Notes under the pieces: model-generated
Told to the model about the DNA's origin: nothing
The model's input: only the letters and a program-made list of their open reading frames with translations
The model's database searches: none
DNA from: Candidatus Rokuibacteriota bacterium
Lineage (GTDB): Bacteria > Methylomirabilota > Methylomirabilia > Rokubacteriales > CSP1-6
DNA: 64,000 nucleotides
Reading direction: 5' to 3'
NCBI GenBank assembly: GCA_016184365.1
Contig: JACPCW010000074.1
Coordinates: 1-64,000, forward strand
Position numbers and translations under genes: made by a program
Shown: positions 25,548 to 33,440 of the stretch, piece by piece
How positions within the stretch are numbered: the first letter of the stretch is position 1
Layout of the letters: every line of letters starts with the position of its first letter

Positions 25548-26168
25548 ATGGCGAATCCGGAGTGGCAGATCACCGGCGAGTACTTCGAGGCGTGCAGCTG
25601 CGATTTCGTCTGTCCCTGTCCCACCTCCGGTCTCGCCGCGCGGCCGACGAAGGGCTTCTGCGACGCCGGGCTCGTGTTCCGCGTCGAGCGCGGCCGCCAT
25701 GGCGCCACGACGCTCGATGGGCTCGCGTTCGGCGTGCTGCTGCACACGCCCGGCGCCATGATCGAGGGCAACTGGACGGTCGGCGTGATCCTGGACGAGC
25801 GCGCGACGGCCGAGCAGCGGGCGGCGCTGACGACGATCGCGAGCGGCCAGGGCGGCGGACCGATGGCGGCGGTCGGCCCGCTCGTCGGGACATTCGCGGG
25901 CGCCGAGGCCAAGCCGATCCGCATCGAACGGGACGGCATGAAGCGATCGGTATCCATCCCGGGCATTCTCGACATCGCGATCGAGGCCGTGACCGGCGCG
26001 AATGGCACCGATCCGATCTACTTCGACAACATCGGTCATCCCGCCGCGACGAAGCTCGCGCTCGCGAAGGCGTCCCGCGGTCACATGCACGCGTTCGGCA
26101 TCAACTGGGACGACACGTCCGGCCGCAACAACGGCCACGTCGCGCCGTTCTCCTGGAGCTCGAGCTAG
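25548..26168 (+). CDS. DUF1326 domain-containing protein
   Basis: This 206-aa protein has the DUF1326 N-terminus WQITGEYFEACSCDFVCPC with its conserved cysteines (CSC, CPC), and the later NGTDPIYFDNIGHP. The cysteines may ligate a metal. I set the start at the ATG at 25548, with a GGGGAGGA-type ribosome site (GACCGGGGAGGATCG) just before it. The partner is the DUF2182 membrane protein. Confidence 0.9.
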   Translation: MANPEWQITGEYFEACSCDFVCPCPTSGLAARPTKGFCDAGLVFRVERGRHGATTLDGLAFGVLLHTPGAMIEGNWTVGVILDERATAEQRAALTTIASGQGGGPMAAVGPLVGTFAGAEAKPIRIERDGMKRSVSIPGILDIAIEAVTGANGTDPIYFDNIGHPAATKLALAKASRGHMHAFGINWDDTSGRNNGHVAPFSWSSS

Positions 26169-26194
26169 CCGGGACCGCGCGCGCGAAGATCGCC

Positions 26195-27127
26195 ATGCCG
26201 AAAGCGGTCGCCGCCGAATACCGGTCGGTCGTGCGCAAACCCGATGACTTCGACGCGTTCTGGAACGACGTGCTGCGGCAGGCCTCGACGATCCCGCTGG
26301 ACGCCGAGGTCGTTCCGGACCCGCTCCGGAGCTCGGACGACGTCGAGGTCTTCCAGGTCTTCTACACGAGCCTCGACCGCGTGCGCGTCGCCGCCTGGTA
26401 CTGCCGGCCGTCGCGCCGGGCGGAGCGCACGCCGGCGATCATGTTCACGCCGGGCTATCAGATGGATCCGCCGATCCCCAAAGACTGGGCGCGGAAAGGC
26501 TACATCGCGCTGTCGGTCGCGCCGCGCGGCAAGCTGCGCAGCATGCGGCAGTTCAATCCCGGGTATCCGAATCTCCTGACGCACGACATCGTCGACCGGC
26601 ACACGTACGCGTATCGCGGGTTCTACGTCGACACCTGGCGCGGCGTCGATTTCCTCCTCTCGCGCCCGGACGTCGACGCGGCCCGCATCGGCGTGACGGG
26701 CAGCAGTCAGGGCGGGGGCCTCACGATCACGACGGCCGCGATGCGACGGGAGGTGCGCGCGGCCGCCGCCGGCGCCCCGTACCTCTGCGGCTTCATGGAC
26801 GCCATCGAGCTGACGCACACGTATCCGTACGAAGAGATCAACGACTATCTGCGCCTCCATCCCGACCGGCGCCAGGCGGTCGCGGAGACCCTCGCCTACT
26901 TCGACGGGATCAACTTCGCGGACAGGATCACGTGCCCGGTCGTCGTGAACATCGGGCTTCGAGACAATGTGTGTCCGCCGGAAACGGGCTACGCGCTGTT
27001 CAACCGGATCGCCGCGAAGGACAAGCAGCTCCATCCCTACGACGGCCACGGTCACGAAGCGGGACGCGTGCATCACGGCGCGGTCGTCGACCGATTCTTT
27101 GCGGAACACCTGGGAGCCGCGACATGA
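26195..27127 (+). CDS. acetylxylan esterase (AXE1)-like alpha/beta hydrolase, intact triad
   Basis: The 310-aa protein is an AXE1/cephalosporin-C deacetylase-like esterase: WNDVLRQASTIPLDAEVV in the N-terminal cap, FTPGYQMDPPIPKDW, nucleophile elbow GVTGSSQGGGL, aspartate region NIGLRDNVCPPETG and histidine region YDGHGHEAGR. All three catalytic residues are visible. It would hydrolyse an ester of an unknown acyl compound. The next gene starts inside its stop (ATGA) and is a catalytically dead paralogue, so the two probably act as a pair. Confidence 0.9.
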   Translation: MPKAVAAEYRSVVRKPDDFDAFWNDVLRQASTIPLDAEVVPDPLRSSDDVEVFQVFYTSLDRVRVAAWYCRPSRRAERTPAIMFTPGYQMDPPIPKDWARKGYIALSVAPRGKLRSMRQFNPGYPNLLTHDIVDRHTYAYRGFYVDTWRGVDFLLSRPDVDAARIGVTGSSQGGGLTITTAAMRREVRAAAAGAPYLCGFMDAIELTHTYPYEEINDYLRLHPDRRQAVAETLAYFDGINFADRITCPVVVNIGLRDNVCPPETGYALFNRIAAKDKQLHPYDGHGHEAGRVHHGAVVDRFFAEHLGAAT

Positions 27128-28023
27128 CGGACGCGCGCGACGACTGGCAGCCGACGCTCGACGAGCTGGCGCGCTATCCGGCGCGCCCCGACATCGAGGT
27201 GCTGCCCCTGCGGAGCACCGCGTTCGCGACGCTGTACGGCGTTCGCCTCACCAGCCTCGGCCCGTACCGACTCTTCGGGTATCTGAGCATCCCGACCGGC
27301 AGCGGACCGTTTCCGGCGATCTACTATGCGCCGAAGTATCAGAGCGTCCTCGAGATCATTCCGCAGGGCACCGCGAATCTGCAGCGGAGCCGGTACATCA
27401 CCTGGAGCCTGGCCGGGCGCGGACAGCGCAACGCCGATTCGCCCTACGCCGCGATGTTTCCCGGGCTCCTCACCGACGGCATCGACGACGCGAGGGCGTA
27501 CGTCTTCCGCGGCATCGTGGCGGACAGCGTTCGAGGTCTGGAGTTCCTGCTCACGCGGCCGGAGCTCGATCCCGCACGCGTCGTTGTGTTCGGCAACGAC
27601 CTGGCGCTCATCACGGCCGCGCTCGCGCCGGGCGCCAGCCACGTGGTGACGACGCCGGCCCTGTTCCACGACACGGCGGCGCTGGCCCCGAAGACGCAGG
27701 CGTATCCGCTCGAAGAGATCAACGACTATCTCCGGCGATTTCCCGAGCGGATCGAGGCCGTGCACCGCACGCTGGCGGGCTTCGATCTGCGCGCGTTCGC
27801 GCCGCGCGTGACCGCCACCACGCTCCTCATGGCTGGCGCGCCGGGCAGCGCGCTGGACCGGCGCGCGCTGCAGCCACTCGCGGCGGCGCTCCGCGGCCCG
27901 GTGACCGTCTACGAATCACAGCAGTCGAGCTACAAGGACGGTCTCTACGTCGAGGAGTGGATGGCCGCCCGGTGCGGCATCACGGACGTGCAGGTGATCC
28001 TGCCGGAGCACTGGCGAGCCTAG
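27124..28023 (+). CDS. AXE1-like paralogue lacking the catalytic triad (pseudoenzyme)
   Basis: This 299-aa protein shares with its upstream neighbour the segments RGxxADSVRGLEFLLTRPELD and EEINDYLRRFPER, so it is a paralogue of the same fold. But the nucleophile elbow GVTGSSQGG is replaced by VVFGNDLALI (serine gone), the histidine region YDGHGHEAG by YESQQSSYKDG (no histidine), and the aspartate position by MAGAPGSALD. It is therefore likely non-catalytic, a structural or regulatory partner of the active esterase. The frame is intact and the overlap ATGA is kept, so it is not a decaying gene. Confidence 0.85.
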   Translation: MTDARDDWQPTLDELARYPARPDIEVLPLRSTAFATLYGVRLTSLGPYRLFGYLSIPTGSGPFPAIYYAPKYQSVLEIIPQGTANLQRSRYITWSLAGRGQRNADSPYAAMFPGLLTDGIDDARAYVFRGIVADSVRGLEFLLTRPELDPARVVVFGNDLALITAALAPGASHVVTTPALFHDTAALAPKTQAYPLEEINDYLRRFPERIEAVHRTLAGFDLRAFAPRVTATTLLMAGAPGSALDRRALQPLAAALRGPVTVYESQQSSYKDGLYVEEWMAARCGITDVQVILPEHWRA

Positions 28024-28047
28024 AATGGCGTCACGCCACCCGTGGCC

Positions 28048-28053
28048 TATACT
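28048..28053 (+). promoter_or_regulatory. -10 promoter-like hexamer TATACT
   Basis: TATACT at 28048-28053 lies in the only gap of this cluster, 27 bp before the ATG at 28081. No good -35 is seen. A GGGGGTG ribosome-site-like stretch follows. It supports a fresh transcription start for the genes from 28081. Confidence 0.4.
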
Positions 28054-28080
28054 CCGCTCACGTCCGTGGGGGTGACGCGA

Positions 28081-29637
28081 ATGGCGACGACGACCGCGGC
28101 TTCGACCGAGTCAGCGTCCGACGCTGACTACGCCCGTCTCGAAGAACGCATTCTCGCGCGGGATCAGCTCGGCGCGAGCCAGGCGCTCTATGGCCTGCTG
28201 AAGCGGAAACGGCCCGTCACGGACATCCTGCGCCAGACCATTCGCATCCACGCCCCCTACACCCACGTGCCGTATCACCAGCGCCTCGACGACGGCCTCG
28301 TGAAGTTCGTGAACAACGATCACTGCTTCCTCAGCGAGCGCGTCGGGCTGCCGCTCATGTCGATGATCCGCCCGGAGCTCGCGCTGCTCCCGCTCGCGCA
28401 GACCGTCTGGTACATGCCGACCGGCCTCGATCCATGGAACCAGCTCCTCGGCAAGGCGCCGGGGCATTACACGCGCCTCTACAACATCGCCGTGAACCAG
28501 GCGCCGCCGATGCCCGAAATCCACTGGCCCGATCAGGAGCCGGTGCATCTCGAGGGCCCGATCGGCGAGCGGCTCAACCACTGGCTCACGCTCGTGCAGC
28601 GCGGCGACGTGGTCGCGTCGTATCGCGTGTTCCTCGGCCTGATGGACGACGTACCGAACCGGCGCGCGGTGCTGGCGCAGCTCGCGTTCGCCGGGCTCAT
28701 CGACGTGCAGGACCGGATGTTCCACAACCGCTCCTACACGACGGGGCACAAGGCGTATCGCGCGCGCGCCACCATCGAGCTCGGCGAAGCGTTCGGATGG
28801 CACGACGCGCACAGCGTGCTCTATGCCGGCGTGCCGGACATCGCCGTCGGGCCGCGCTGGTATTCCACCTACGAGATGGGTGGCAACGTCGTGCAGAACG
28901 TCCTCGAGGGACGCGATCGCGAGCTGCTCGCGCAGCGCGAGCCGCTCACCGCCGCCGAAGAGGCGATGCTCGTCGAGACGATCACGCGCCAGCGCGAGCC
29001 GTCGGTGATCGACGCGGTGGTCGCGCTGCTCCGCGCCGGCCGGAGCCCGCGCCGCATCCTCGATGCGATCCAGATCGCCTCGGCGCAGGTCATCCTCGAG
29101 ACGGGCCATCCGACCAACTTCTCGATGTCGCAGCACGGCTACGAGTACTGCAACACGGTCGGCTGGTTCTTCGACACCTTCGAGCATCCCCATCGGCTGA
29201 AGCTGCTGTTCGTCGCCGCGGCGTTCATCACTCGCGCGGCCGAGCATCAGGCGATCACGCCGAACAACGGACGCCGCGCGATCACGATGCCGGCGGGCGC
29301 GGACACGCGGTCCGCGCCGCAGCTCCTCGAACGGCTGGAGACCGCGCTGCTCGCGCTCCGGCCCGACGAGTCGGTCGACCTGACGGCGGCGTATCTCCGC
29401 GCGGGTCACGATCGCGCGCCGCTCGTGCAGACGCTCGCGACGGCGGCGGCGAAGGTCGGCAACGATCCGCACAACCAGGAGCTCGGGCTCTGCCTGCTGG
29501 AGGATTACGGACACACCCAGGCGCACGATCGTGACCGGCTGCTGCTGGCGTCCGCGCAGCACACGGCCGGCCACCGCAAGTACGGCGACCATCTCGAGGC
29601 GTACCGCCGGTTCGCCGAGGCCTTCGACCTCCTATGA
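28081..29637 (+). CDS. unrecognised 518-aa helical protein in a dioxygenase cluster
   Basis: I use the ATG at 28081 (MATTTAASTESASDADYAR), which follows the promoter-like site; the ORF track starts in the promoter. The protein is soluble and mostly helical. Helical segments such as LGASQALYGLLKRKRPVTDIL and PSVIDAVVALLRAGRSPRRIL look like repeated units, and the region around QVILETGHPTNFSMSQHGYEYCN and LKLLFVAAAFITRAAEHQ has histidines that could bind metal. There is a faint resemblance in helix pattern to the questin-oxidase-like family, which I do not trust. Its stop overlaps the first possible start of the LigB-like gene (CTATGA), so it belongs to the oxygenase operon. Confidence 0.6.
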   Translation: MATTTAASTESASDADYARLEERILARDQLGASQALYGLLKRKRPVTDILRQTIRIHAPYTHVPYHQRLDDGLVKFVNNDHCFLSERVGLPLMSMIRPELALLPLAQTVWYMPTGLDPWNQLLGKAPGHYTRLYNIAVNQAPPMPEIHWPDQEPVHLEGPIGERLNHWLTLVQRGDVVASYRVFLGLMDDVPNRRAVLAQLAFAGLIDVQDRMFHNRSYTTGHKAYRARATIELGEAFGWHDAHSVLYAGVPDIAVGPRWYSTYEMGGNVVQNVLEGRDRELLAQREPLTAAEEAMLVETITRQREPSVIDAVVALLRAGRSPRRILDAIQIASAQVILETGHPTNFSMSQHGYEYCNTVGWFFDTFEHPHRLKLLFVAAAFITRAAEHQAITPNNGRRAITMPAGADTRSAPQLLERLETALLALRPDESVDLTAAYLRAGHDRAPLVQTLATAAAKVGNDPHNQELGLCLLEDYGHTQAHDRDRLLLASAQHTAGHRKYGDHLEAYRRFAEAFDLL

Positions 29638-29648
29638 AGGAGACGGAC

Positions 29649-30704
29649 ATGGGCGAGATTCTCGGGCTCGGCATGACGCACTATCCGCCGCTCGTCGGCG
29701 TCGACGAGAACATGGCGCACATCCTCAAGACCGTCCTGAAGGATCCTGGGCTACCGGAGCGCTATCGCGATCCCGCGAACTGGCCCGAGCCGCTGCGGCG
29801 CGAGTTCGGCGACGACGGCGGCAAGAAATCCGCCGCGGTGCATCGCGCCGAGCTGGTCCGTCATTTCCGCCACGCGCGAAAGCTCCTCGACGACTTCCGG
29901 CCCGACGTCGTCGTCATCTGGGGCGACGACCAGCACGAGAACTTCACCGAGGACGTCATCCCGCCCTTCTGCGTGCTCGCGTACGACGCGATCGAGGCGC
30001 GGCATCGCCCGCGCGACACCGCCGCGCCGAACACGTGGAACGAGACCGCGGAGACGGTCTTCCGGTACGCCGGGCACCGCGCCGCGGGCAAGTTCCTGGC
30101 GGCGCGGCTGATCGAGCAGGGCGTCGACGTGGCGTACGCGTACACGCCGCTCCATCACGCGGGCCTCGCGCACGCGTTCCTCAACACGCTGCTGTTCCTC
30201 GATTACGATCGCGCCGGCTTTCCGTATCCCGTCCTGCCGTTCCAGGTGAACTGCTACGGCCGGCGCGTCATCGCGCAGCGCGGGTACCGCAGCAGTCTCG
30301 CGAACCCGATCCCCGAGGCCGACCTGGATCCGCCGTCGCCGTCGCCGAAGCGCTGCATGGAGATGGGCGCGGCCGTCGCCCGCGCCGTGCGCGAGAGTCC
30401 CTGGCGCACGGCGCTCATCGCGTCGTCGAGCTGGTCGCACGCGTTCCTGGTCGACAAGCACTACCAGCTCTATCCGGACATCCCCGCCGACCGGCGGCTG
30501 TACGAGGCGCTGGCGCGCGGCGACTGGGACGCGTGGCGCCAGACGCCGCTCGCCGCCATCGAAGAATCCGGGCAGCACGAGATGCTGAACTGGTTCGCGC
30601 TCGCCGGCGCCATGGAAGAGCTCGGGCGCAAGCCCGACGAGTGCGAGTTCGTCGAGACGTGGACGTTCAACTCGAACAAATGCTTCGCGGTGTTCCGGCC
30701 GTGA
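29649..30704 (+). CDS. LigB-like class III extradiol ring-cleavage dioxygenase family protein
   Basis: This 351-aa protein begins GEILGLGMTHYPPLVGVDEN, carries VVVIWGDDQHENFTEDV, a histidine-rich YTPLHHAGLAHAFLNT, and ASSSWSHAFLVDKHY, giving the His/Glu ligands of the LigB-type iron dioxygenases. I place the start at 29649 because AAGGAG sits 7 bases upstream; the alternative ATG at 29634 lies inside the preceding stop. It would open an aromatic ring, or bind iron in a related role. It overlaps the Rieske gene by GTGA. Confidence 0.85.
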   Translation: MGEILGLGMTHYPPLVGVDENMAHILKTVLKDPGLPERYRDPANWPEPLRREFGDDGGKKSAAVHRAELVRHFRHARKLLDDFRPDVVVIWGDDQHENFTEDVIPPFCVLAYDAIEARHRPRDTAAPNTWNETAETVFRYAGHRAAGKFLAARLIEQGVDVAYAYTPLHHAGLAHAFLNTLLFLDYDRAGFPYPVLPFQVNCYGRRVIAQRGYRSSLANPIPEADLDPPSPSPKRCMEMGAAVARAVRESPWRTALIASSSWSHAFLVDKHYQLYPDIPADRRLYEALARGDWDAWRQTPLAAIEESGQHEMLNWFALAGAMEELGRKPDECEFVETWTFNSNKCFAVFRP

Positions 30705-31969
30705 CGACCGACCGCGCGAGCGGCGTCGTCCCGAAGCTCTCCGGCGACATCCGGCCGCTCATCCCGAAGCTCGGGCTCCGCAATTACTGGTACCCGGTCG
30801 TCGCCGATCGCAAGGTCGGCTCGCGCAAGCCGATGAAGGTCGCGCTGCTCGGCGAGGAGCTCTGTCTCTTCCGCGGCGCCGCCGGCAACGTCGTCGCCAT
30901 CCAGGACGTCTGTCCGCACCGCGGCGCGCGACTCAGCGAAGGCGACTGCCACTACCGCGGCACCGTCGCGTGTCCGTATCACGGCTGGGTGTACGACGAG
31001 GCCGGCAAGAACACGATGGTGCTGTCCGAAGGCCCGGGCTCCGGCGTGTGCGGCAAGCCGGGCACCGAGGCGCGCGTGTATCCGACGCGCACGCTGAAGG
31101 GCGTCGTGTTCGCCTGGATCGGCGACGGCGACCCGGCGCCGATCGACGAGGACGTGCCGGAGGAGTTCTTCGACGACGACGCGCTCGTGCTGACGGGGCA
31201 GGTCGAGTGGCGCTGCAACTGGGAAGTCGCGCTGGAGAACTCGATGGACTCGCACGTGAACTACGTGCACCGCGACGCGTTCGTCGTGGCGCGCAACGGG
31301 TTCATCGCGCGCGGCGCGCAGGGCGAGCATCCGATCTTCGTCGGCAACGGCTTCGGCGGCGACGTCGCGGAGAGCAACTATCTCCGCCGCAGCCCGCAGC
31401 ACGACCTCTATGCCGACGGCCGCGAGTGGCCGAAGACGAACTACCGTCGCTACTGGACGTGGCTCTTCCGCCCGCTCGCGGAGCGCGCGCGGCGACACAT
31501 TCCGGCGCCGAAGTCCGCGCGCTGGTGCGGTGGCCATCACCTGCCCGGCATGTTCCGCACGGAGTTCGCGTGGGATCTCTACACGCGGATGTGCGTGCCC
31601 GTCGAAAAGCACCTGACGCGCGTCTGGTACTACCACTGCGTGCGACCGAAGACGGCGCTCGGGCGCTGGTGGCAGACCGTCCTCTATTACGGCCTGCACC
31701 GCTGGATCATCGAGTACAACTTCTCGCGCCAGGACGAGAAGGTCATGGTGAACCAGCGCTACGACACGCCGGAGAAGCTGTCGGGCACCGACGCCGAAGT
31801 GATCCAGTGGCGCCGCCTCGTCGTCACCAAGCACTACGGCGGACGCGACGCGGCGTTCGAGTACCGGAACCCCGACGGTCTCGCTCCCGACGCCGTGCCG
31901 CTCGAGCGCGTGTCGGTCCGCTATCTGCAGGAGCAGGCGCGGCGCGCGAAGACGACGACGTCGCGGTGA
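30701..31969 (+). CDS. Rieske [2Fe-2S] aromatic ring-hydroxylating oxygenase, alpha subunit-like
   Basis: The 422-aa protein starts at a GTG overlapping the previous stop. It has the Rieske cluster motifs CPHRGARL and CPYHGW (residues about 70-95) and the mononuclear iron motif NSMDSHVNYVH, which supplies two histidines, with the third carboxylate further on. It would insert oxygen into an aromatic or related substrate, receiving electrons from an unseen reductase. In order with the LigB-like enzyme downstream of an unrecognised protein, this reads as a hydroxylation then ring-cleavage unit. Confidence 0.93.
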   Translation: MTTDRASGVVPKLSGDIRPLIPKLGLRNYWYPVVADRKVGSRKPMKVALLGEELCLFRGAAGNVVAIQDVCPHRGARLSEGDCHYRGTVACPYHGWVYDEAGKNTMVLSEGPGSGVCGKPGTEARVYPTRTLKGVVFAWIGDGDPAPIDEDVPEEFFDDDALVLTGQVEWRCNWEVALENSMDSHVNYVHRDAFVVARNGFIARGAQGEHPIFVGNGFGGDVAESNYLRRSPQHDLYADGREWPKTNYRRYWTWLFRPLAERARRHIPAPKSARWCGGHHLPGMFRTEFAWDLYTRMCVPVEKHLTRVWYYHCVRPKTALGRWWQTVLYYGLHRWIIEYNFSRQDEKVMVNQRYDTPEKLSGTDAEVIQWRRLVVTKHYGGRDAAFEYRNPDGLAPDAVPLERVSVRYLQEQARRAKTTTSR

Positions 31970-31985
31970 CGATACAATCCGATTG

Positions 31986-32174
31986 ATGGCACGCGAGGAA
32001 TCCGGCGACGACCCGACGTGGGACCAGCGCATCCTCGCGCTCGTCGACGCTGGCGTCGATGGCACGCTCATCGAAGAGAACCTCCGCCGGACGCCGACCG
32101 AGCGCCTGCGGCGCATGCAGGAGATGGCGCGGTTCCTCGAAGAGACGCGTGACCGACGTCCAGCGACTGCTTGA
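31986..32174 (+). CDS. short protein paired with nucleotidyltransferase
   Basis: This 62-aa acidic/basic protein (DPTWDQRILALVDAGVDGTLIEENLRRTPTERLRRM, landmarks only) has the look of short partners that precede MNT-type nucleotidyltransferases in toxin-antitoxin-like loci. It overlaps the next gene by 26 bases. A -10-like TACAAT ends exactly 7 bp before the ATG at 31986, so a leaderless message is possible. The preceding TTG codon gives an alternative start one residue earlier. Confidence 0.7.
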   Translation: MAREESGDDPTWDQRILALVDAGVDGTLIEENLRRTPTERLRRMQEMARFLEETRDRRPATA

Positions 32175-32625
32175 CGCACTGACGGCCGCCCGCGTCGATT
32201 TCGTGATCGTCGGCGGGGTGGCTCTCGTCCTCCGTGGCTCGTCGCGCGTCACGATCGATCTCGACGTCTGCTATGCCCGCGACCGGGACAACCTGCGCCG
32301 CCTCGCGGGCGCCCTCGCCCCGTTCCACCCCCGACTTCGAGGCGCTCCGTCGGACCTCCCGTTTCTCTGGGACGAGCGCACGCTGGCCAGCGGCCTGAAC
32401 TTCACGCTCACCACGGACCTGGGCGACGTCGACATCCTCGGGGAGATTCCCGGAATCGGCGATTACGCGAAGGTCGCTGCGGGTTCGTCGGATCTCTCCG
32501 TGGGATCGACGCGGGTGCTCGTGCTGGATCTGGATGCGCTCGAGCGGGCCAAGCGGGCCGCTGGACGCGCGAAGGATCTGCTCGACCTCGCCGAGATCGC
32601 CGAAATTCGCCGGCGCTCGCGATGA
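32149..32625 (+). CDS. nucleotidyltransferase (MNT/AbiEii-like)
   Basis: The 158-aa protein has the nucleotidyltransferase core FVIVGGVALVLRGSSRVTIDLDVCYA, where the GG and the D-x-D pair (DLDV) are the catalytic motif, and a later GDVDILGEIPG carries the third aspartate. The start is a GTG at 32149. Together with the 62-aa partner it looks like a two-gene MNT locus, which in other bacteria can be toxin-antitoxin or antiphage. It overlaps the SDR gene by ATGA. Confidence 0.8.
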   Translation: MTDVQRLLDALTAARVDFVIVGGVALVLRGSSRVTIDLDVCYARDRDNLRRLAGALAPFHPRLRGAPSDLPFLWDERTLASGLNFTLTTDLGDVDILGEIPGIGDYAKVAAGSSDLSVGSTRVLVLDLDALERAKRAAGRAKDLLDLAEIAEIRRRSR

Positions 32626-33440
32626 AGCTCGCCGGGAAGGTCGCCGTCGTCACCGGCACCAGCCCCAACATCGGCGGCGGCATCGCGCAGGGCCTCGCCG
32701 ACGAAGGCGCGCGCATCGTGTGCGTCGACGTGGCGGCCGACAACGCGCAGCAGTGCGCGGAGTGGATCGAGCGCCGCGGTGGCGAATCGCTCGGCGTCGT
32801 GTGCGATACGACCGACGAAGCGCAGGTCGAAGCCATGGTCACGCGCGCGCGCGACGCGTTCGGCGGCGTCGACATCCTCGTCAACAACGCCGGCATCCTC
32901 GGCGGCCAGAGCGTGCTCGACATGCCGCTCGAGCGCTGGACGCGCCAGATCTCCGTGAACCTGACGGGCACGTTCCTGTGCACGAAGCACGTGGCGCGCG
33001 TCATGGTCGAGCAGCAGCGCGGCGGCAGCATCATCGTCATCGTGTCGACCGCGGGGCATCAGGGCCAGGCCGGCAACATCGGCTACGGCACGAGCAAGAG
33101 CGGCCTCCTGAACTTCACGCGCGCGGCCGCGATGGATCTGGCGCCGCATCGGATCCGCGTCAACAGCCTCACGCCGACGGCGACCGACGTCGAGGAAGGT
33201 CTCGAGCGCGCCGTCGCGTGGGGCCGCGCGAGACCCGAGCGCCGCGGCCGGCTGCTCGACTTCCGGAAGATGATCCCGACCGGTCAGCTCCCGAGCCCGC
33301 GACATTACGCGCGCGCCGCGGTGTTTCTGGCGTCCGACGATGCGGAGATGATCACCGGCTTCGATCTCCGCGTGGACGGCGGCGCGCTCGCGAAGTACTG
33401 GCCCTGGATTCCGGGGGACGGCCCTCGGGAACGTGAATGA
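32622..33440 (+). CDS. SDR family NAD(P)-dependent oxidoreductase
   Basis: This 272-aa protein has the cofactor motif VTGTSPNIGGGIAQGLA, the NNAG strand VNNAGILGG, the catalytic serine region IVSTAGHQGQAG and the YxxxK motif GYGTSKSG. An aspartate at the end of the second strand (VCVDV) favours NAD. It reduces or oxidises an unknown hydroxy compound. Both ends overlap neighbours by 4 bases, joining the nucleotidyltransferase and the giant secreted protein in one transcript. Confidence 0.92.
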   Translation: MKLAGKVAVVTGTSPNIGGGIAQGLADEGARIVCVDVAADNAQQCAEWIERRGGESLGVVCDTTDEAQVEAMVTRARDAFGGVDILVNNAGILGGQSVLDMPLERWTRQISVNLTGTFLCTKHVARVMVEQQRGGSIIVIVSTAGHQGQAGNIGYGTSKSGLLNFTRAAAMDLAPHRIRVNSLTPTATDVEEGLERAVAWGRARPERRGRLLDFRKMIPTGQLPSPRHYARAAVFLASDDAEMITGFDLRVDGGALAKYWPWIPGDGPRERE

